From: JABDMH01 sp965223165
GTDB lineage: Bacteria > Bacteroidota > Bacteroidia > Chitinophagales > Saprospiraceae
DNA length: 64,000 nt
Assembly (NCBI GenBank): GCA_965223165.1
Contig: CBDCVQ010000006.1
Location: 73,318 to 137,317, forward strand
Direction: 5' to 3'
Shown here in pieces: positions 45,330 to 54,606 of the stretch. The notes under the pieces were generated by a model. It saw nothing but the letters and a program-made list of their open reading frames with translations. It was not told where the DNA came from and did no database searches. The number at the start of each line of letters is the position of its first letter. The stretch's first letter is position 1. The translations under genes and the position numbers were made by a program.

Positions 45330-45648
45330 CCTGTGCCTAATGGTAGAACTTTGCCCGGAAGCGTCCAGCAGGTGTCTAGCGCATTTATTGGACGCTGCCA
45401 ACGGTAATTAGTTGGAAATGTGCGCCATCTGTTTCGTAGGCCGGGCAGAACCTGTGTAGGCACGGGGCACCAATCCTAAGGAACTAAATTGAAGCGTCAC
45501 ACGTGGCTGACTAGCAGCACCTTCCCCTTGGAAGAACCACTGCTGCCTTTGGTTCCGTGCCCGATGTGCAAGTAAGATGCTTCAAAGATATGGTCCGTAG
45601 TGCATGAATGTGGGAGCCCCTAAGACGGGAGGGGCTCTCTTTTTTTTT
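45330..45648 (+). ncRNA. Candidate structured RNA ending in a strong intrinsic terminator
   Basis: No open frame fits here, but nested complementary segments are visible: GTGCCT (45333-45338) with AGGCAC (45458-45463); TGCCCGG (45352-45358) with CCGGGCA (45441-45447); AGCGTCCA (45360-45367) with TGGACGCT (45389-45396); CCAAC (45398-45402) with GTTGG. A second domain pairs GGGCAC (45465-45470) with GTGCCC (45557-45562), GGAAC with GTTCC (45552-45556), GCAGCA (45514-45519) with TGCTGC (45541-45546), and CTTCC with GGAAG. The transcript would end at the terminator listed separately. It does not match tmRNA, RNase P RNA, SRP RNA or 6S landmarks known to me. Confidence 0.45.
45614..45648 (+). terminator. 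Intrinsic terminator
   Basis: GAGCCCCT (45614-45621) and AGGGGCTC (45630-45637) form an 8-bp stem with loop AAGACGGG, followed by TCT and a run of nine or more T. No protein gene on this strand ends nearby, which implies a non-coding transcript upstream. Confidence 0.85.
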
Positions 45649-45716
45649 GCAAAAAAGCAAGGGTTGCCAGCCAGCCCAAAACATTATGTCAGCGAGGTTA
45701 TGCCTAACCCAGTAGG

Positions 45717-45895
45717 GCTTCTCATTAAATCTTCTTGTTCATTCCAATGTCTTGGGTTCGCATACTTCGTTGCCAGGCCTCGCCACAGCTACGACTAGCT
45801 ATCCACCCGCTGTCGCGGTTACCCCGCTCTCGCGCTGTCATGCTCGACTCTACGAGATCGTTGGGTCATGTTTTGCGCCTCGTCTGCGAGTAGAA
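45717..45895 (-). repeat. Dispersed intergenic repeat, copy B (inverted relative to copy A)
   Basis: The reverse complement of this segment aligns with 1-178 from GGATT...CGCAGA.GAGGC through CGATCTCGTAG, GTCGAGCATGACA, GCAACGAAGTATGCG and AAGATTTAATG. It starts about 70 bp after the terminator. A 64-codon open frame across it (45604-45798) is not conserved in the other copy. Confidence 0.75.
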
Positions 45896-46229
45896 TCCTA
45901 TTAGAATTTGGTCAACATACCTGATGATGCGAGCCTCTACTAAGGATCGTATGGCTTTTGTCACTCGGGGTGTGGATGGATCCGCGTGACAGGTTACACA
46001 GGAACTGCACCTATGCCAACCGGTCCTCCATGCCGGCTCCGCAACGAAACGTTCCCTCCGTACTGAACAATCTTTAGGCGCACGTGGACTGCCTCCCCGT
46101 GCGATCGGTCAGACGGGCATTTTTTCCCACTCTGGGCAAATTTCGAGATATTTAGAAGGGGCGCGGCGACTGCGATGCGGACAGCCCTATCGCAGCCAGG
46201 CGTGGCCCAGGCAATAACAACATACGGTA
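45896..46229. other. Intergenic region with no recognised gene
   Basis: About 334 bp that must hold the promoter of the FG-GAP/transketolase operon. No clear TTG...TAnnTTTG promoter, RNA fold or open frame was recognised. Confidence 0.4.
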
Positions 46230-48614
46230 ATGATCAAACCACTTCAACCACGATGGCTATGGATACTAGCTGTCTGCAGTACTTCCTTCATACACGGCCA
46301 AAGCCCCGTCAGCAATTGGACCTACATCTGCCTGGATAGTACCAAGGCCAAATGGGGAGACTACGGTGACCCGCCCTGGCTCCGTTACTTTGGCCTAGCA
46401 TCAGGAGACGTCAACGGAGACGGCCAGACGGATGTAGTGACCGGTCGAAATGTGTACCTGGGCCCGGGTGCAGACCTGAAGCAGCCATGGGCTAAGCGTG
46501 ACCTGGGGCAGAATGTGGATGGTATTCTCGTGTTGGATGTAGATGGTGATCCATACCGGGACATTATTGCACAGGCACTGCCAGATGTCTACTGGATAGA
46601 GGCTACGGATGGGCAAGGAGACAATTGGCGGGTGCGCAAGATCGCAGAGGTGCCCGCGACGTCGCACGTCAACAGCCAGGGATTTGCGACGGCCCAACTA
46701 GTTGCCGGCGGAGCCAGTGAGATTCTCCTGGCCGGCAATGGAAACATCTACCTGATCCAAGTCCCCGATGAACCCCTGGCGGAGCCCTGGCCCATGCGAT
46801 TGGTGGCTGCCAATACCTCGGATGAAGGGATCGGTGTGGGAGATATCAATGCCGATGGCCGACTCGATATCGTGGCCGGACGAAGGCCCGAAGGCCAGCC
46901 CGAGCCCTTGATCGTATGTTGGTTTGAAAACCCCGGTAGCCCGACGGGAAATTGGCCAGATCACGAGATCGGTCAGACCAATCACCCCGCCGATCGGCTA
47001 GCCGTGGCCGACCTCAACGGAGACACACGCGCGGATATCGTAGTCTGCGAAGAGCGATGGCCGGGCCTGGAGCCAGATGGCAATATCTTCGCATTTCTCC
47101 AACCGGAGACCACCCCAGCCTCCGACTGGACCCGCCGCAGGGTCGCCACCCAATACTCGACCAATAACCTGGACCTGGCGGATCTGAATGGAGACGGACA
47201 CATCGATATCGTCACTTGCGAACACAAGGGCCCCGGGCTGGAGCTGCAGATCTGGACCAACGATGGCCAAGCAAATTTTCGCAAAGAGGTCATCGACCGG
47301 GGCAAGGAAAGCCACCTCGGCACCCAGTTGGCCGACATCGATCAAGATGGCGATCTCGACATTCTCAGCATCGGTTGGGATGCGCACCAATATGTGCACC
47401 TTTGGCGCAACGAGCAGATTAGCACAGACGCTCGACAGTGGCGGCTGCTATCTTCCTCCTCCGGTGAGCTGCCCGTGCCCAATGAAGGCAATCAGCAGAC
47501 GGCCTCGCTGGCTATCGACGCGGACCAAAACGGCGCCGTGGACTTCTTCATTACGGAGCGTACGGCCGCTCCTGCGGTTACCTGGTTTCGTTATCTGGAT
47601 GGCAGTTGGCAACGCTATGTCATAGAGGCGGGCCCCCTCCGCATTGAAGCCGGGGCGGCCTCTTACGACATCGACCAAGACGGCGATGAGGACATCGTGT
47701 TTGGGGGGGAGGGTAGGAGCAATGAGGTTTGGTGGTGGGAGAATCCTTATCCCCAATATGATCCGGCTATTCCCTGGACTCGGCGATCCATCAAGAAGAC
47801 GGGCAAGAACAAACACCATGACCAGATGTTCGGCGATTTTGATGGCGACGGACAGCAAGAGCTCGTCTTCTGGAATCAGGGTGCCGCAGCGCTGATGATG
47901 GCCGAGATACCTGCGGACGTAAAGGAGGTGGAAACGTGGCCGTTTGAGGTCATCTACCAGTACTCCAATGATAGTGAGATGCAACCTGCCGTAGGACTGT
48001 ACGGATACCCGGGTTGGAGCACCGTCAACGAGCATGAAGGGCTGGCGAAAATTGACATGGATGGGGATGGCATCGAAGATATCGTGGGAGGTGGCCGTTG
48101 GTTCAAATACGACAATGGCACCTTTGCCGAGCGGATCATTGATGCAAGCTATACCTTCAGCCGCAGCGCCGCCGGCCAATTCGTAGAGGGAGGGCGCCCG
48201 GAAGTCATGTTGGTGGTCGGTGACGGGCAGGGTCCCTTGTACATGTACGAATGGCACGAATGGCCGCAGAATCACAAGCGCGGTACGGGCACTTGGAAAC
48301 GTACCCTTCTGATCGAAGAGTTGGACAATGGGCACACGATCGATGTACTTGACTTTAACCAAGATGGTCATCTTGATCTATTTACCGCCGAGATGCGTTT
48401 TGGCGAAGGTAATCCGGATGCCAAGATTCGAATCTTGCTGGGCAACGGCGACGGCACCTTTCGGGAAATGGTGATTGCCGAAGGGTATGGCGTGCACGAA
48501 GGCCGCATCGTGGATCTGGACGGAGATGGTGACCTGGACGTACTGGGCAAACCCTATACCTGGAAGGCTCCGCTACTGAATATCTGGATCAATGATGGGC
48601 CGCTCAAAAGGTAA
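46230..48614 (+). CDS. Secreted FG-GAP/VCBS repeat beta-propeller protein
   Basis: A 794-residue exported protein. The signal peptide is MIKPLQPRWLWILAVCSTSFIHGQ. Calcium-binding FG-GAP loops recur along its length: DVNGDGQTDVV, DVDGDPYRDII, DINADGRLDIV, DLNGDTRADIV, DLNGDGHIDIV, DIDQDGDLDIL, DIDQDGDEDIV, DFDGDGQQELV, DMDGDGIEDIV, DFNQDGHLDLF and DLDGDGDLDVL. These form integrin-like propellers, probably on the surface or secreted. No enzyme motif was recognised. Its 3' end overlaps the next gene by 23 bp; it leads an operon with the split transketolase and dehydrogenase. Confidence 0.87.
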   Translation: MIKPLQPRWLWILAVCSTSFIHGQSPVSNWTYICLDSTKAKWGDYGDPPWLRYFGLASGDVNGDGQTDVVTGRNVYLGPGADLKQPWAKRDLGQNVDGILVLDVDGDPYRDIIAQALPDVYWIEATDGQGDNWRVRKIAEVPATSHVNSQGFATAQLVAGGASEILLAGNGNIYLIQVPDEPLAEPWPMRLVAANTSDEGIGVGDINADGRLDIVAGRRPEGQPEPLIVCWFENPGSPTGNWPDHEIGQTNHPADRLAVADLNGDTRADIVVCEERWPGLEPDGNIFAFLQPETTPASDWTRRRVATQYSTNNLDLADLNGDGHIDIVTCEHKGPGLELQIWTNDGQANFRKEVIDRGKESHLGTQLADIDQDGDLDILSIGWDAHQYVHLWRNEQISTDARQWRLLSSSSGELPVPNEGNQQTASLAIDADQNGAVDFFITERTAAPAVTWFRYLDGSWQRYVIEAGPLRIEAGAASYDIDQDGDEDIVFGGEGRSNEVWWWENPYPQYDPAIPWTRRSIKKTGKNKHHDQMFGDFDGDGQQELVFWNQGAAALMMAEIPADVKEVETWPFEVIYQYSNDSEMQPAVGLYGYPGWSTVNEHEGLAKIDMDGDGIEDIVGGGRWFKYDNGTFAERIIDASYTFSRSAAGQFVEGGRPEVMLVVGDGQGPLYMYEWHEWPQNHKRGTGTWKRTLLIEELDNGHTIDVLDFNQDGHLDLFTAEMRFGEGNPDAKIRILLGNGDGTFREMVIAEGYGVHEGRIVDLDGDGDLDVLGKPYTWKAPLLNIWINDGPLKR

Positions 48615-49461
48615 CCTTGCCAGTGGGTGTTGCCTGCTGGTCCTGCTTTGCTTTTCCTGCCGCCCCCAAGTACAAATCGTACCGGGAGCCTCAGCGGAGG
48701 GCCAGTCAGCCTTCCGAATTGAGACTTCCAGTGCCACCTTCGTGTACCAGGATGAGGCTGGTGGCTTTAGCAACATAGTAGACGATCAAGGCAGGGACTG
48801 GATTCAGTTTCACGCGACCGACTCGGCCCACTATCCCGCATCGGCCGCTGCTGACTATCGGGGCCTGCCCAATCTCGTCTTTCGCTCGGACGACGGTGGA
48901 TGCGGCCATCCCGGTTTTACCAAAATGACATCACAACAGCTGTCCAATAATCAGATCCGCTCCACAGCCAAGAGTGGCCGGTGGCAGTGGACCTGGACCT
49001 TTCACAATCACCATGCCGAGCTAACCGTGGAGAAATGGGACCCTACGCATGCCTTTTGGTTTTTATATGAGGGTCCGATCGCGGGCCAATTTTCTCCGTC
49101 GACGCACTATTGGGGCACCGACGGGGGAGGCCCCAACTTCGAGCAGCCTGACCTCGTCCTCGGTACGCATGAAGTGGGCCAGTGGCAAACAGCCTATTTC
49201 GGCGACCGGCAGTATGACCGAACATTTTTCGTCCATCAATTGGAGGGTGATACCTTGGTCGACTACTTTGCCTACATGGGCAATTCAGAGGAGGGCAACG
49301 AGGCGTCTGATGGGATGGTGGTGTTTGGCTTTGGTCGTGGGGTCGGAGCTAAGCCACTCCTGCAAGGTCCCCACAAGTTCATCTGTGGATTCTATCCCGA
49401 TGTTGTCATAGATGAGGCAGGGCATCAACGAATTATGTCTTACATTCATCAGCTACCCTGA
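48592..49461 (+). CDS. Exported hypothetical protein
   Basis: A 289-residue protein beginning at tandem ATGs. NLASGCCLLVLLCFSCRP is a signal peptide, possibly lipoprotein-type with the cysteine after FS. The mature part looks beta-rich (AFRIETSSATFVYQDEAGG, QWTWTFHNHHAELTVEKW, THAFWFLYEGPIAG), a pattern seen in sugar-lyase or mutarotase-like sandwich folds, but no catalytic motif was recognised. It overlaps the FG-GAP gene and ends 23 bp before the transketolase gene, so it is probably made with them. Confidence 0.7.
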   Translation: MMGRSKGNLASGCCLLVLLCFSCRPQVQIVPGASAEGQSAFRIETSSATFVYQDEAGGFSNIVDDQGRDWIQFHATDSAHYPASAAADYRGLPNLVFRSDDGGCGHPGFTKMTSQQLSNNQIRSTAKSGRWQWTWTFHNHHAELTVEKWDPTHAFWFLYEGPIAGQFSPSTHYWGTDGGGPNFEQPDLVLGTHEVGQWQTAYFGDRQYDRTFFVHQLEGDTLVDYFAYMGNSEEGNEASDGMVVFGFGRGVGAKPLLQGPHKFICGFYPDVVIDEAGHQRIMSYIHQLP

Positions 49462-49484
49462 CAAACGTTATCAACACATACTAG

Positions 49485-50309
49485 ATGCGACTACACAAGC
49501 TCGAGGAGTTGGAGCAAAAATGCCGTGAGATCCGTCGCTCAATCGTTCAGATGGTGTACGAGGCATCTTCCGGTCACCTGGGGGGTAGTCTGGGGGCCAC
49601 CGAAATGGTGGTCGCATTGTACTACCACTTGATGCGGCACGATCCACAACAACCAAACTGGCCGGAGCGCGACCGCTTTATTCTTTCCAAAGGCCATTGC
49701 ACGCCGGTCATCTATGCCGTGCTGGCGGACAGCGGCTACTTTCCCCGCTCTGATCTCTCCACTTTTCGCCGTCCGGGATCGCATTTGCAGGGGCATCCCT
49801 ACCAGCCCAAGACGCCGGGTATTGAGGCTACCACGGGCACGCTGGGCTTGGGACTGTCGACGGCGTTGGGCATGGCCGTAGTCGCCAAGCAGCGGGGAGA
49901 GTCGCATCATTACTTCGTGCTCTGCGGCGATGGCGAAATCCAGGAGGGCCAGATCTGGGAGGCCGCCATGTTTGCCAACAAATACCGGCTGAATAATGTC
50001 ATCGCCTTTGTAGACCGCAACTATCTGCAGACGGATGGGCACTCGGAGGACATCATGCCGCTGGACCCGCTGGCACCCAAGTGGCAGAGCTTTGGCTGGA
50101 AAGTATTTGAAATCGATGGTCATGATTTGCAGCAAATAATCCACACGGTGGAAAAGGCGCGGTCCAGTGACCGACCGGTCATGATCATCGCTCGAACGAC
50201 GAAAGGAAAAGGGGTCTCCTTCATGGAAAACGCGGTGGAATGGCATGGAAAGCCCCCCACGCAGGAAGAATGGCAAGCCGCTATCAACGAACTGAGCCAT
50301 GCAGAGTAA
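49485..50309 (+). CDS. Transketolase, N-terminal subunit
   Basis: A 274-residue thiamine-diphosphate-binding half of a split transketolase. Features are MVYEASSGHLGGSLGATEMV, FILSKGHCTPVIYAVLA (substrate/TPP histidines), TGTLGLGLSTALGMA, and the TPP/metal motif CGDGEIQEGQIWEAAMFA followed by VDRNYLQTDG. It overlaps the C-terminal subunit gene by 11 bp. Together they should transfer two-carbon units between sugar phosphates, or serve a related ketose-cleaving reaction. Its presence beside a polyol-type dehydrogenase suggests a dedicated sugar or polyol pathway. Confidence 0.9.
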   Translation: MRLHKLEELEQKCREIRRSIVQMVYEASSGHLGGSLGATEMVVALYYHLMRHDPQQPNWPERDRFILSKGHCTPVIYAVLADSGYFPRSDLSTFRRPGSHLQGHPYQPKTPGIEATTGTLGLGLSTALGMAVVAKQRGESHHYFVLCGDGEIQEGQIWEAAMFANKYRLNNVIAFVDRNYLQTDGHSEDIMPLDPLAPKWQSFGWKVFEIDGHDLQQIIHTVEKARSSDRPVMIIARTTKGKGVSFMENAVEWHGKPPTQEEWQAAINELSHAE

Positions 50310-51231
50310 GCAAACGCGTCAAGGATATGTAGATGCTCTGCTAGAGCTGGCCGACGAACTGCCCGAGATGGTGGTGCTCGATACGGATGTGGGTAAGGCG
50401 ACCAAGACCCTGCAGTTCGGCGCTCGGTATCCCGATCGATACTACAACTGTGGCGTGCAGGAGCAAAATATGCTGTCCGTTGCTGCTGGGATGTCGTTGG
50501 AGGGGGTGATCCCTTTTGCCACAACTTTCGGTGTTTTTGCCACCTGCCGAGCGGGCGACCAGCTGCGCAACAGCATCGCTTATCCCAAGGCCAATGTCAA
50601 AGTCGCCGTGACCCATTGTGGCATCAGCGTTGGAGGGGACGGCGCCTCGCATCAGGCCAATGAAGACATCGCCATCGTGCGAGCCTTGCCCCATATGACG
50701 GTGCTGGTACCGGGAGATTATGAAGAAGCGAGGTTGGCCACCCATGCCGCCGCGCATTGGCCCGGTCCCGTATACCTTCGACTCGGCCGTGATCAATATC
50801 CGGTGGTCAAAGAGCTGCATGGGCATTTTGAGATAGGTCTGGCCAAAGTACTCCGGGAGGGAAAAGATGTCACCATTGCATGCACGGGCGTAATGGTGTC
50901 CGAGGCTTTGGTGGCACACCGACGGCTTTCGGAGCAGGGCATCCAGGCGCGGGTACTTCACCTCCCCACGATCAAACCCATAGATGCCCAGGCCATCCTT
51001 AGTGCGGCACAAGAAACGGCAGGTATTGTCACCATCGAAGAACACTCGATCATCGGTGGCCTGGGAGAGGCCATCGCCGGGATCGTGGCCGAGTCCCACC
51101 CCTGCCCGGTCAAACGCGTGGGGGTGCAGGACGTCTTCGGCGAATCCGGACAGGCAGCAGAATTATTTGATAAATACGGCCTTAGAGCCAGTAATGTGGT
51201 AGCGGCAGTACATGAGATCAGACCCACATGA
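50299..51231 (+). CDS. Transketolase, C-terminal subunit
   Basis: A 310-residue partner carrying the pyrimidine-binding and C-terminal domains. Motifs are MVVLDTDVGKAT, YYNCGVQEQNMLSVAAGMSLEG (with the conserved glutamate that activates TPP), FGVFATCRAGDQLRNSIAY, and HCGISVGGDGASHQANEDIA. The C-terminal domain includes VTIEEHSIIGGLGEAIAGIV. It overlaps the downstream dehydrogenase start as ATGA (51228-51231). Confidence 0.9.
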   Translation: MQSKQTRQGYVDALLELADELPEMVVLDTDVGKATKTLQFGARYPDRYYNCGVQEQNMLSVAAGMSLEGVIPFATTFGVFATCRAGDQLRNSIAYPKANVKVAVTHCGISVGGDGASHQANEDIAIVRALPHMTVLVPGDYEEARLATHAAAHWPGPVYLRLGRDQYPVVKELHGHFEIGLAKVLREGKDVTIACTGVMVSEALVAHRRLSEQGIQARVLHLPTIKPIDAQAILSAAQETAGIVTIEEHSIIGGLGEAIAGIVAESHPCPVKRVGVQDVFGESGQAAELFDKYGLRASNVVAAVHEIRPT

Positions 51232-52256
51232 AAGCATTGATAAAATATCAATCCGGTCCTGGAAATGTCGCTCTCCGAGATGTGGAGGAACCTAAATGTG
51301 CGGCCGATCAGGTGCTGCTGGAGATCAGTGATTGCGGCATTTGCGGCACGGACTTGCACGTGTACCATGACACATTTAAAAACTACCCACCCGTCATTCT
51401 TGGGCACGAGTTTAGCGGAACCGTGGTGGAGCGAGGACGGGATGTCACGGAGATCCCGCTGGGAGGGACCTACAGTGTGCTGGGAGCGACGGCGATCACC
51501 TGTGGACATTGCACCTATTGTGAGCGGGGAGACTTTATGTTCTGCTCGGTGCGGCGGGGCATGGGGCATGGTGTCCATGGCGCCTTCACGCGATGGGCGG
51601 CCGTACGACCCGATCAACTCTATCCGGTGCCGCCGGGCGTATCCCTCGAGGTAGCTGCCCTGGCGGAGCCCTTGGCTGTGGCTGTGCATGTGGTTGAAGA
51701 GGTCGCGCATTTCAAGTTGGGCGACACCGTGCTGCTTTCCGGACCGGGCCCCATTGGCTTGCTTTGCCTGAAGATGCTACTAGCGCATGGCCTGCAGGTC
51801 ATTGTCGCGGGGCTGGAAACTGATCAGATGCGATTGGAGACCGCCAAAAAGTACGGAGCCGAGTGTGTTGTAGCTGTCGATCGAGAGGATCTGGCCGCTG
51901 TGATCGCTGACAAGACAAAGGGGCAAGGCGTAGCGCTGGCCGTGGAATGTTCGGGGGCCGAGGCCTCCGCCCGCAATTGCCTGGAGGCCCTGCAGCCCAT
52001 GGGTCACTATGTGCAGGTGGGACATTTTGGCAAAGACCTGCTACTGCCGTGGGATCTGGTGGCCTTTCGACAATTACGCATCCACGGATCGCTAGGGTAC
52101 ACCCAGCAGACCTGGCGGCGCACGATGAAAGTGCTTGCCCAGCCACAACTGCGGTGGCAGGAGGTGATCAGCCATCAGTTGCCCTTGGCCGAATGGGAGC
52201 GGGGCTTCGCCCTCATGGAGTCCAAGCAGGCCATCAAAATTTTGCTTAAGCCGTAA
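51228..52256 (+). CDS. Zinc-dependent MDR alcohol/polyol dehydrogenase
   Basis: A 342-residue medium-chain dehydrogenase. Catalytic zinc ligands are in SDCGICGTDLHVYH and ILGHEFSGTV; a structural zinc site CGHCTYCERGDFMFC is complete. The nucleotide-binding motif VLLSGPGPIGLLCLKML begins near residue 168, with AGLETDQMR after the second strand. Family members include threonine and sorbitol dehydrogenases. Fourth in the transketolase operon, so a polyol or sugar-acid substrate is likely, but the specificity cannot be read from sequence. Confidence 0.88.
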   Translation: MKALIKYQSGPGNVALRDVEEPKCAADQVLLEISDCGICGTDLHVYHDTFKNYPPVILGHEFSGTVVERGRDVTEIPLGGTYSVLGATAITCGHCTYCERGDFMFCSVRRGMGHGVHGAFTRWAAVRPDQLYPVPPGVSLEVAALAEPLAVAVHVVEEVAHFKLGDTVLLSGPGPIGLLCLKMLLAHGLQVIVAGLETDQMRLETAKKYGAECVVAVDREDLAAVIADKTKGQGVALAVECSGAEASARNCLEALQPMGHYVQVGHFGKDLLLPWDLVAFRQLRIHGSLGYTQQTWRRTMKVLAQPQLRWQEVISHQLPLAEWERGFALMESKQAIKILLKP

Positions 52257-52278
52257 GCGTAGTCTTATCCCATCTCCG

Positions 52279-53607
52279 CTACAGCTCCATCTTCCAGGGC
52301 TTGCGGTACGCAGGTTGAATAAACTGATTGGCCTGCTTGTCTTTGATAAACCGGTTCTTAGTGCGGTCCCACGCTAGGCGGTGGGATCCGCTTCGGACAG
52401 CGATGTTGGCCATGTGTGTATACAGGGCCACATTGCTCCCGAGCGAGGCTGGGCAGGAGGGGGTCTCCCGGCTCTTGATGCAATCCAGGAAGTTCCTTAC
52501 GTGGTTGTCGGTGCCTCCCTTGTAGTCGGTGGCCTCATGGGCCTCGATCTTATGGGCCTTCTTGGCGTTGTCCCATTCGGGAATGACCTGCCAGCCGCTG
52601 CGATCGACGACGAGCGTTCCTTTCTCGCCAAGGAAGGCGATGCCATATAGCCGATCATAGGGGCCCACTTGTTTGCCGGCATTGGATTCCCACTGAATGA
52701 CATAGTCGTCAAAGGGGAAAATGACGGACATCGCATCATAGGTCTCCTTGGCCAGATCCGGTCGATCGAGCTTCGAGCCGTAAGCCAGTACTTCGGTGGG
52801 AGGCTGGGTGATGTCTTTCACCCAGAGTGACATATCGATGAGGTGTACACCCCAGTCGGTCATCAGTCCACCGCCATAATGCCAAAAGTGTCGCCACGAT
52901 CCGTGCAGACGTGACCGGTTGAATGAACGCTCGGGTGCTGGTCCCAGCCACATGTCAAAGTCGAGATCCTCAGGGGGCTGTTCGTCCGGTACTGTCGATG
53001 GCCCCACTCCGTAATTGAAGTTTGCCCAGATATTGCTCTTGTGGATGCGTCCTAGTTTTCCTGCTTTCATGAAGTCCATCACTTCGTTCCAGACATCGGC
53101 GCTGCGCTGCTGTTGGCCGACTTGGACTACTCGACCGTAGCGCTGCTCCGCCTGCTCAATCAGTTGGCACTCGGCGATGGAGTTGGCCAGCGGTTTTTCT
53201 ACATAGACATCCTTGCCCGCCTGGCAGGCCATGACCGTCTGCAGGCAGTGCCAATGGTCAGGAGTCCCTATGATGACGGCATCGATGTCCTTGTCCTCCA
53301 GCATTTTGCGAAAGTCCTTGTATTGTTTGGGCGACGTGCCGTGCGCTTTCGCCAAATCCGCCGCTCGATCACGGAGGACCTTCCCGTCTACGTCACACAA
53401 CCCCAGGCAGGTCACACCTCCTGCGGCCAGATGCCTTTGCAGCACGCGAAAGCCGCGGCCCCGACAGCCGATCAGTCCGACATTGATTTGATCGCTGGGT
53501 GGGGTCCTTTGCAGCATGCCTGCAGTGATCGTAGGCCAGCCTGTCATGACTAAGCCGGCGCTTGCCAGGCCGCTCCGGTGCAAAAATGATCGTCTCGAAT
53601 GATGCAT
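52279..53607 (-). CDS. Gfo/Idh/MocA-family oxidoreductase, Tat-exported
   Basis: A 442-residue NAD(P)-dependent oxidoreductase. The start at 53607 yields a twin-arginine signal, HHSRRSFLHRSGLASAGLVM; the longer open frame upstream is not convincing. The Rossmann motif is INVGLIGCRGRGFRVLQRH, then DAVIIGTPDHWHCLQTVMAC and the active-site EKPLANSIAEC with the conserved lysine. The C-terminal domain is of the secreted type (WRHFWHYGGGLMTDWGVHLIDM). It likely acts on a sugar or glycoside in the periplasm. Convergent with the zinc dehydrogenase (22-bp gap) and divergent from the esterase. Confidence 0.88.
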   Translation of the reverse strand: MHHSRRSFLHRSGLASAGLVMTGWPTITAGMLQRTPPSDQINVGLIGCRGRGFRVLQRHLAAGGVTCLGLCDVDGKVLRDRAADLAKAHGTSPKQYKDFRKMLEDKDIDAVIIGTPDHWHCLQTVMACQAGKDVYVEKPLANSIAECQLIEQAEQRYGRVVQVGQQQRSADVWNEVMDFMKAGKLGRIHKSNIWANFNYGVGPSTVPDEQPPEDLDFDMWLGPAPERSFNRSRLHGSWRHFWHYGGGLMTDWGVHLIDMSLWVKDITQPPTEVLAYGSKLDRPDLAKETYDAMSVIFPFDDYVIQWESNAGKQVGPYDRLYGIAFLGEKGTLVVDRSGWQVIPEWDNAKKAHKIEAHEATDYKGGTDNHVRNFLDCIKSRETPSCPASLGSNVALYTHMANIAVRSGSHRLAWDRTKNRFIKDKQANQFIQPAYRKPWKMEL

Positions 53608-53762
53608 GTGACTAGGCAGTTTAGTTGTGATGTGCCCCGCAAGCCCCGTTTCCCGAGGAGACAGGTGCCTGCAGGTGCGATCCCGCTCCATGACCAAAAA
53701 TTGGTACTTTGTTTTATCGAACCTATGGCGCGAGAAAGTCCCTAAGATAACAAGCATCCATC

Positions 53763-54605
53763 ATGTCGAGACTATTTGCTCTGCTTCTCCTTGCCATCCT
53801 TCTTTCGCCGCCCCTCTTTGCGCAAGCAGTCGTCGACGATTCGTATGGGCTGGACACCAATGTGCTGTACCGGGATCAATCTGCTCCTGATTTCACCGAT
53901 TATATGGCAGAGCGGTGTCGGCTGGATGTCTACTATCCCAGGGAGGTAGATTCCTTTGCCACGATCGTTTGGTTTCACGGGGGTGGGCTGCGCGGAGGCA
54001 ATCGGTTTCTTCCCGAGGCGCTGAAGGAGCAAGGGCTGGCTGTCGTCCCGGTGAACTACCGCTTGCATCCTAAGGTGACCAGCCCGGCATATATCGAAGA
54101 CGCTGCTGCGGCCGTAGCCTGGGTCTTCCGAAACATCGAGCACTACGGCGGTGATCCCAATCTCATCTTCGTCTCCGGCCACTCGGCGGGCGGTTATCTG
54201 ACGAGCATGATTGGCCTGGATACGAGCTGGCTGCAGGTCCACGGTGTGGATGCCAATCGTATCGCTGGGTTGGTGCCCTATAGCGGCCATGCCGTGACCC
54301 ACTTCACCATCCGGCGGGAGCGCGGAATCTCCTGGGACAAGCCCATTGTAGACGAGCTAGCACCTATTTTTCATTGCCGCAGCGACGCGCCACCGCTCAT
54401 CTTGATCACGGGTGATCGGGATCTGGAGCTATTCGGCCGTTATGAGGAGGTGGCCTATCAATGGCGCATGATGCAAGCCGTGGGCCATGCGTACTGCGAG
54501 CTGTACGAGCTAGACGGGTACAGCCATGGTGCCATGGCCGTTCCTGCCCATCACATCTTGCTCAATACGGTGCGAGAGATTGTCAAAGCAAAAAAGACGG
54601 AATAA
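53763..54605 (+). CDS. Exported alpha/beta-hydrolase (esterase/lipase type)
   Basis: A 280-residue secreted hydrolase. Signal peptide MSRLFALLLLAILLSPPLFAQ. The oxyanion-hole motif is WFHGGGLRGGN, the nucleophile elbow GHSAGGYL (serine), a likely acid residue lies in LILITGDRDLELFG, and the catalytic histidine in LDGYSHGAMA. This arrangement is that of the BD-FAE/carboxylesterase group that deacylates carbohydrates or small esters. One base separates its stop from the SDR gene start, so the two are probably co-transcribed. Confidence 0.88.
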   Translation: MSRLFALLLLAILLSPPLFAQAVVDDSYGLDTNVLYRDQSAPDFTDYMAERCRLDVYYPREVDSFATIVWFHGGGLRGGNRFLPEALKEQGLAVVPVNYRLHPKVTSPAYIEDAAAAVAWVFRNIEHYGGDPNLIFVSGHSAGGYLTSMIGLDTSWLQVHGVDANRIAGLVPYSGHAVTHFTIRRERGISWDKPIVDELAPIFHCRSDAPPLILITGDRDLELFGRYEEVAYQWRMMQAVGHAYCELYELDGYSHGAMAVPAHHILLNTVREIVKAKKTE

Positions 54606-54606
54606 A

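Noticed and set aside
45330..45648. tmRNA or RNase P RNA
   Set aside because: The conserved landmarks of tmRNA (acceptor-like ends and tag frame) and of RNase P (GAGGAAAGTCC-type core) are missing.
45604..45798. 64-codon open frame over repeat copy B
   Set aside because: It begins inside the terminator region and copy A has indels that break it, so it is not a conserved protein.
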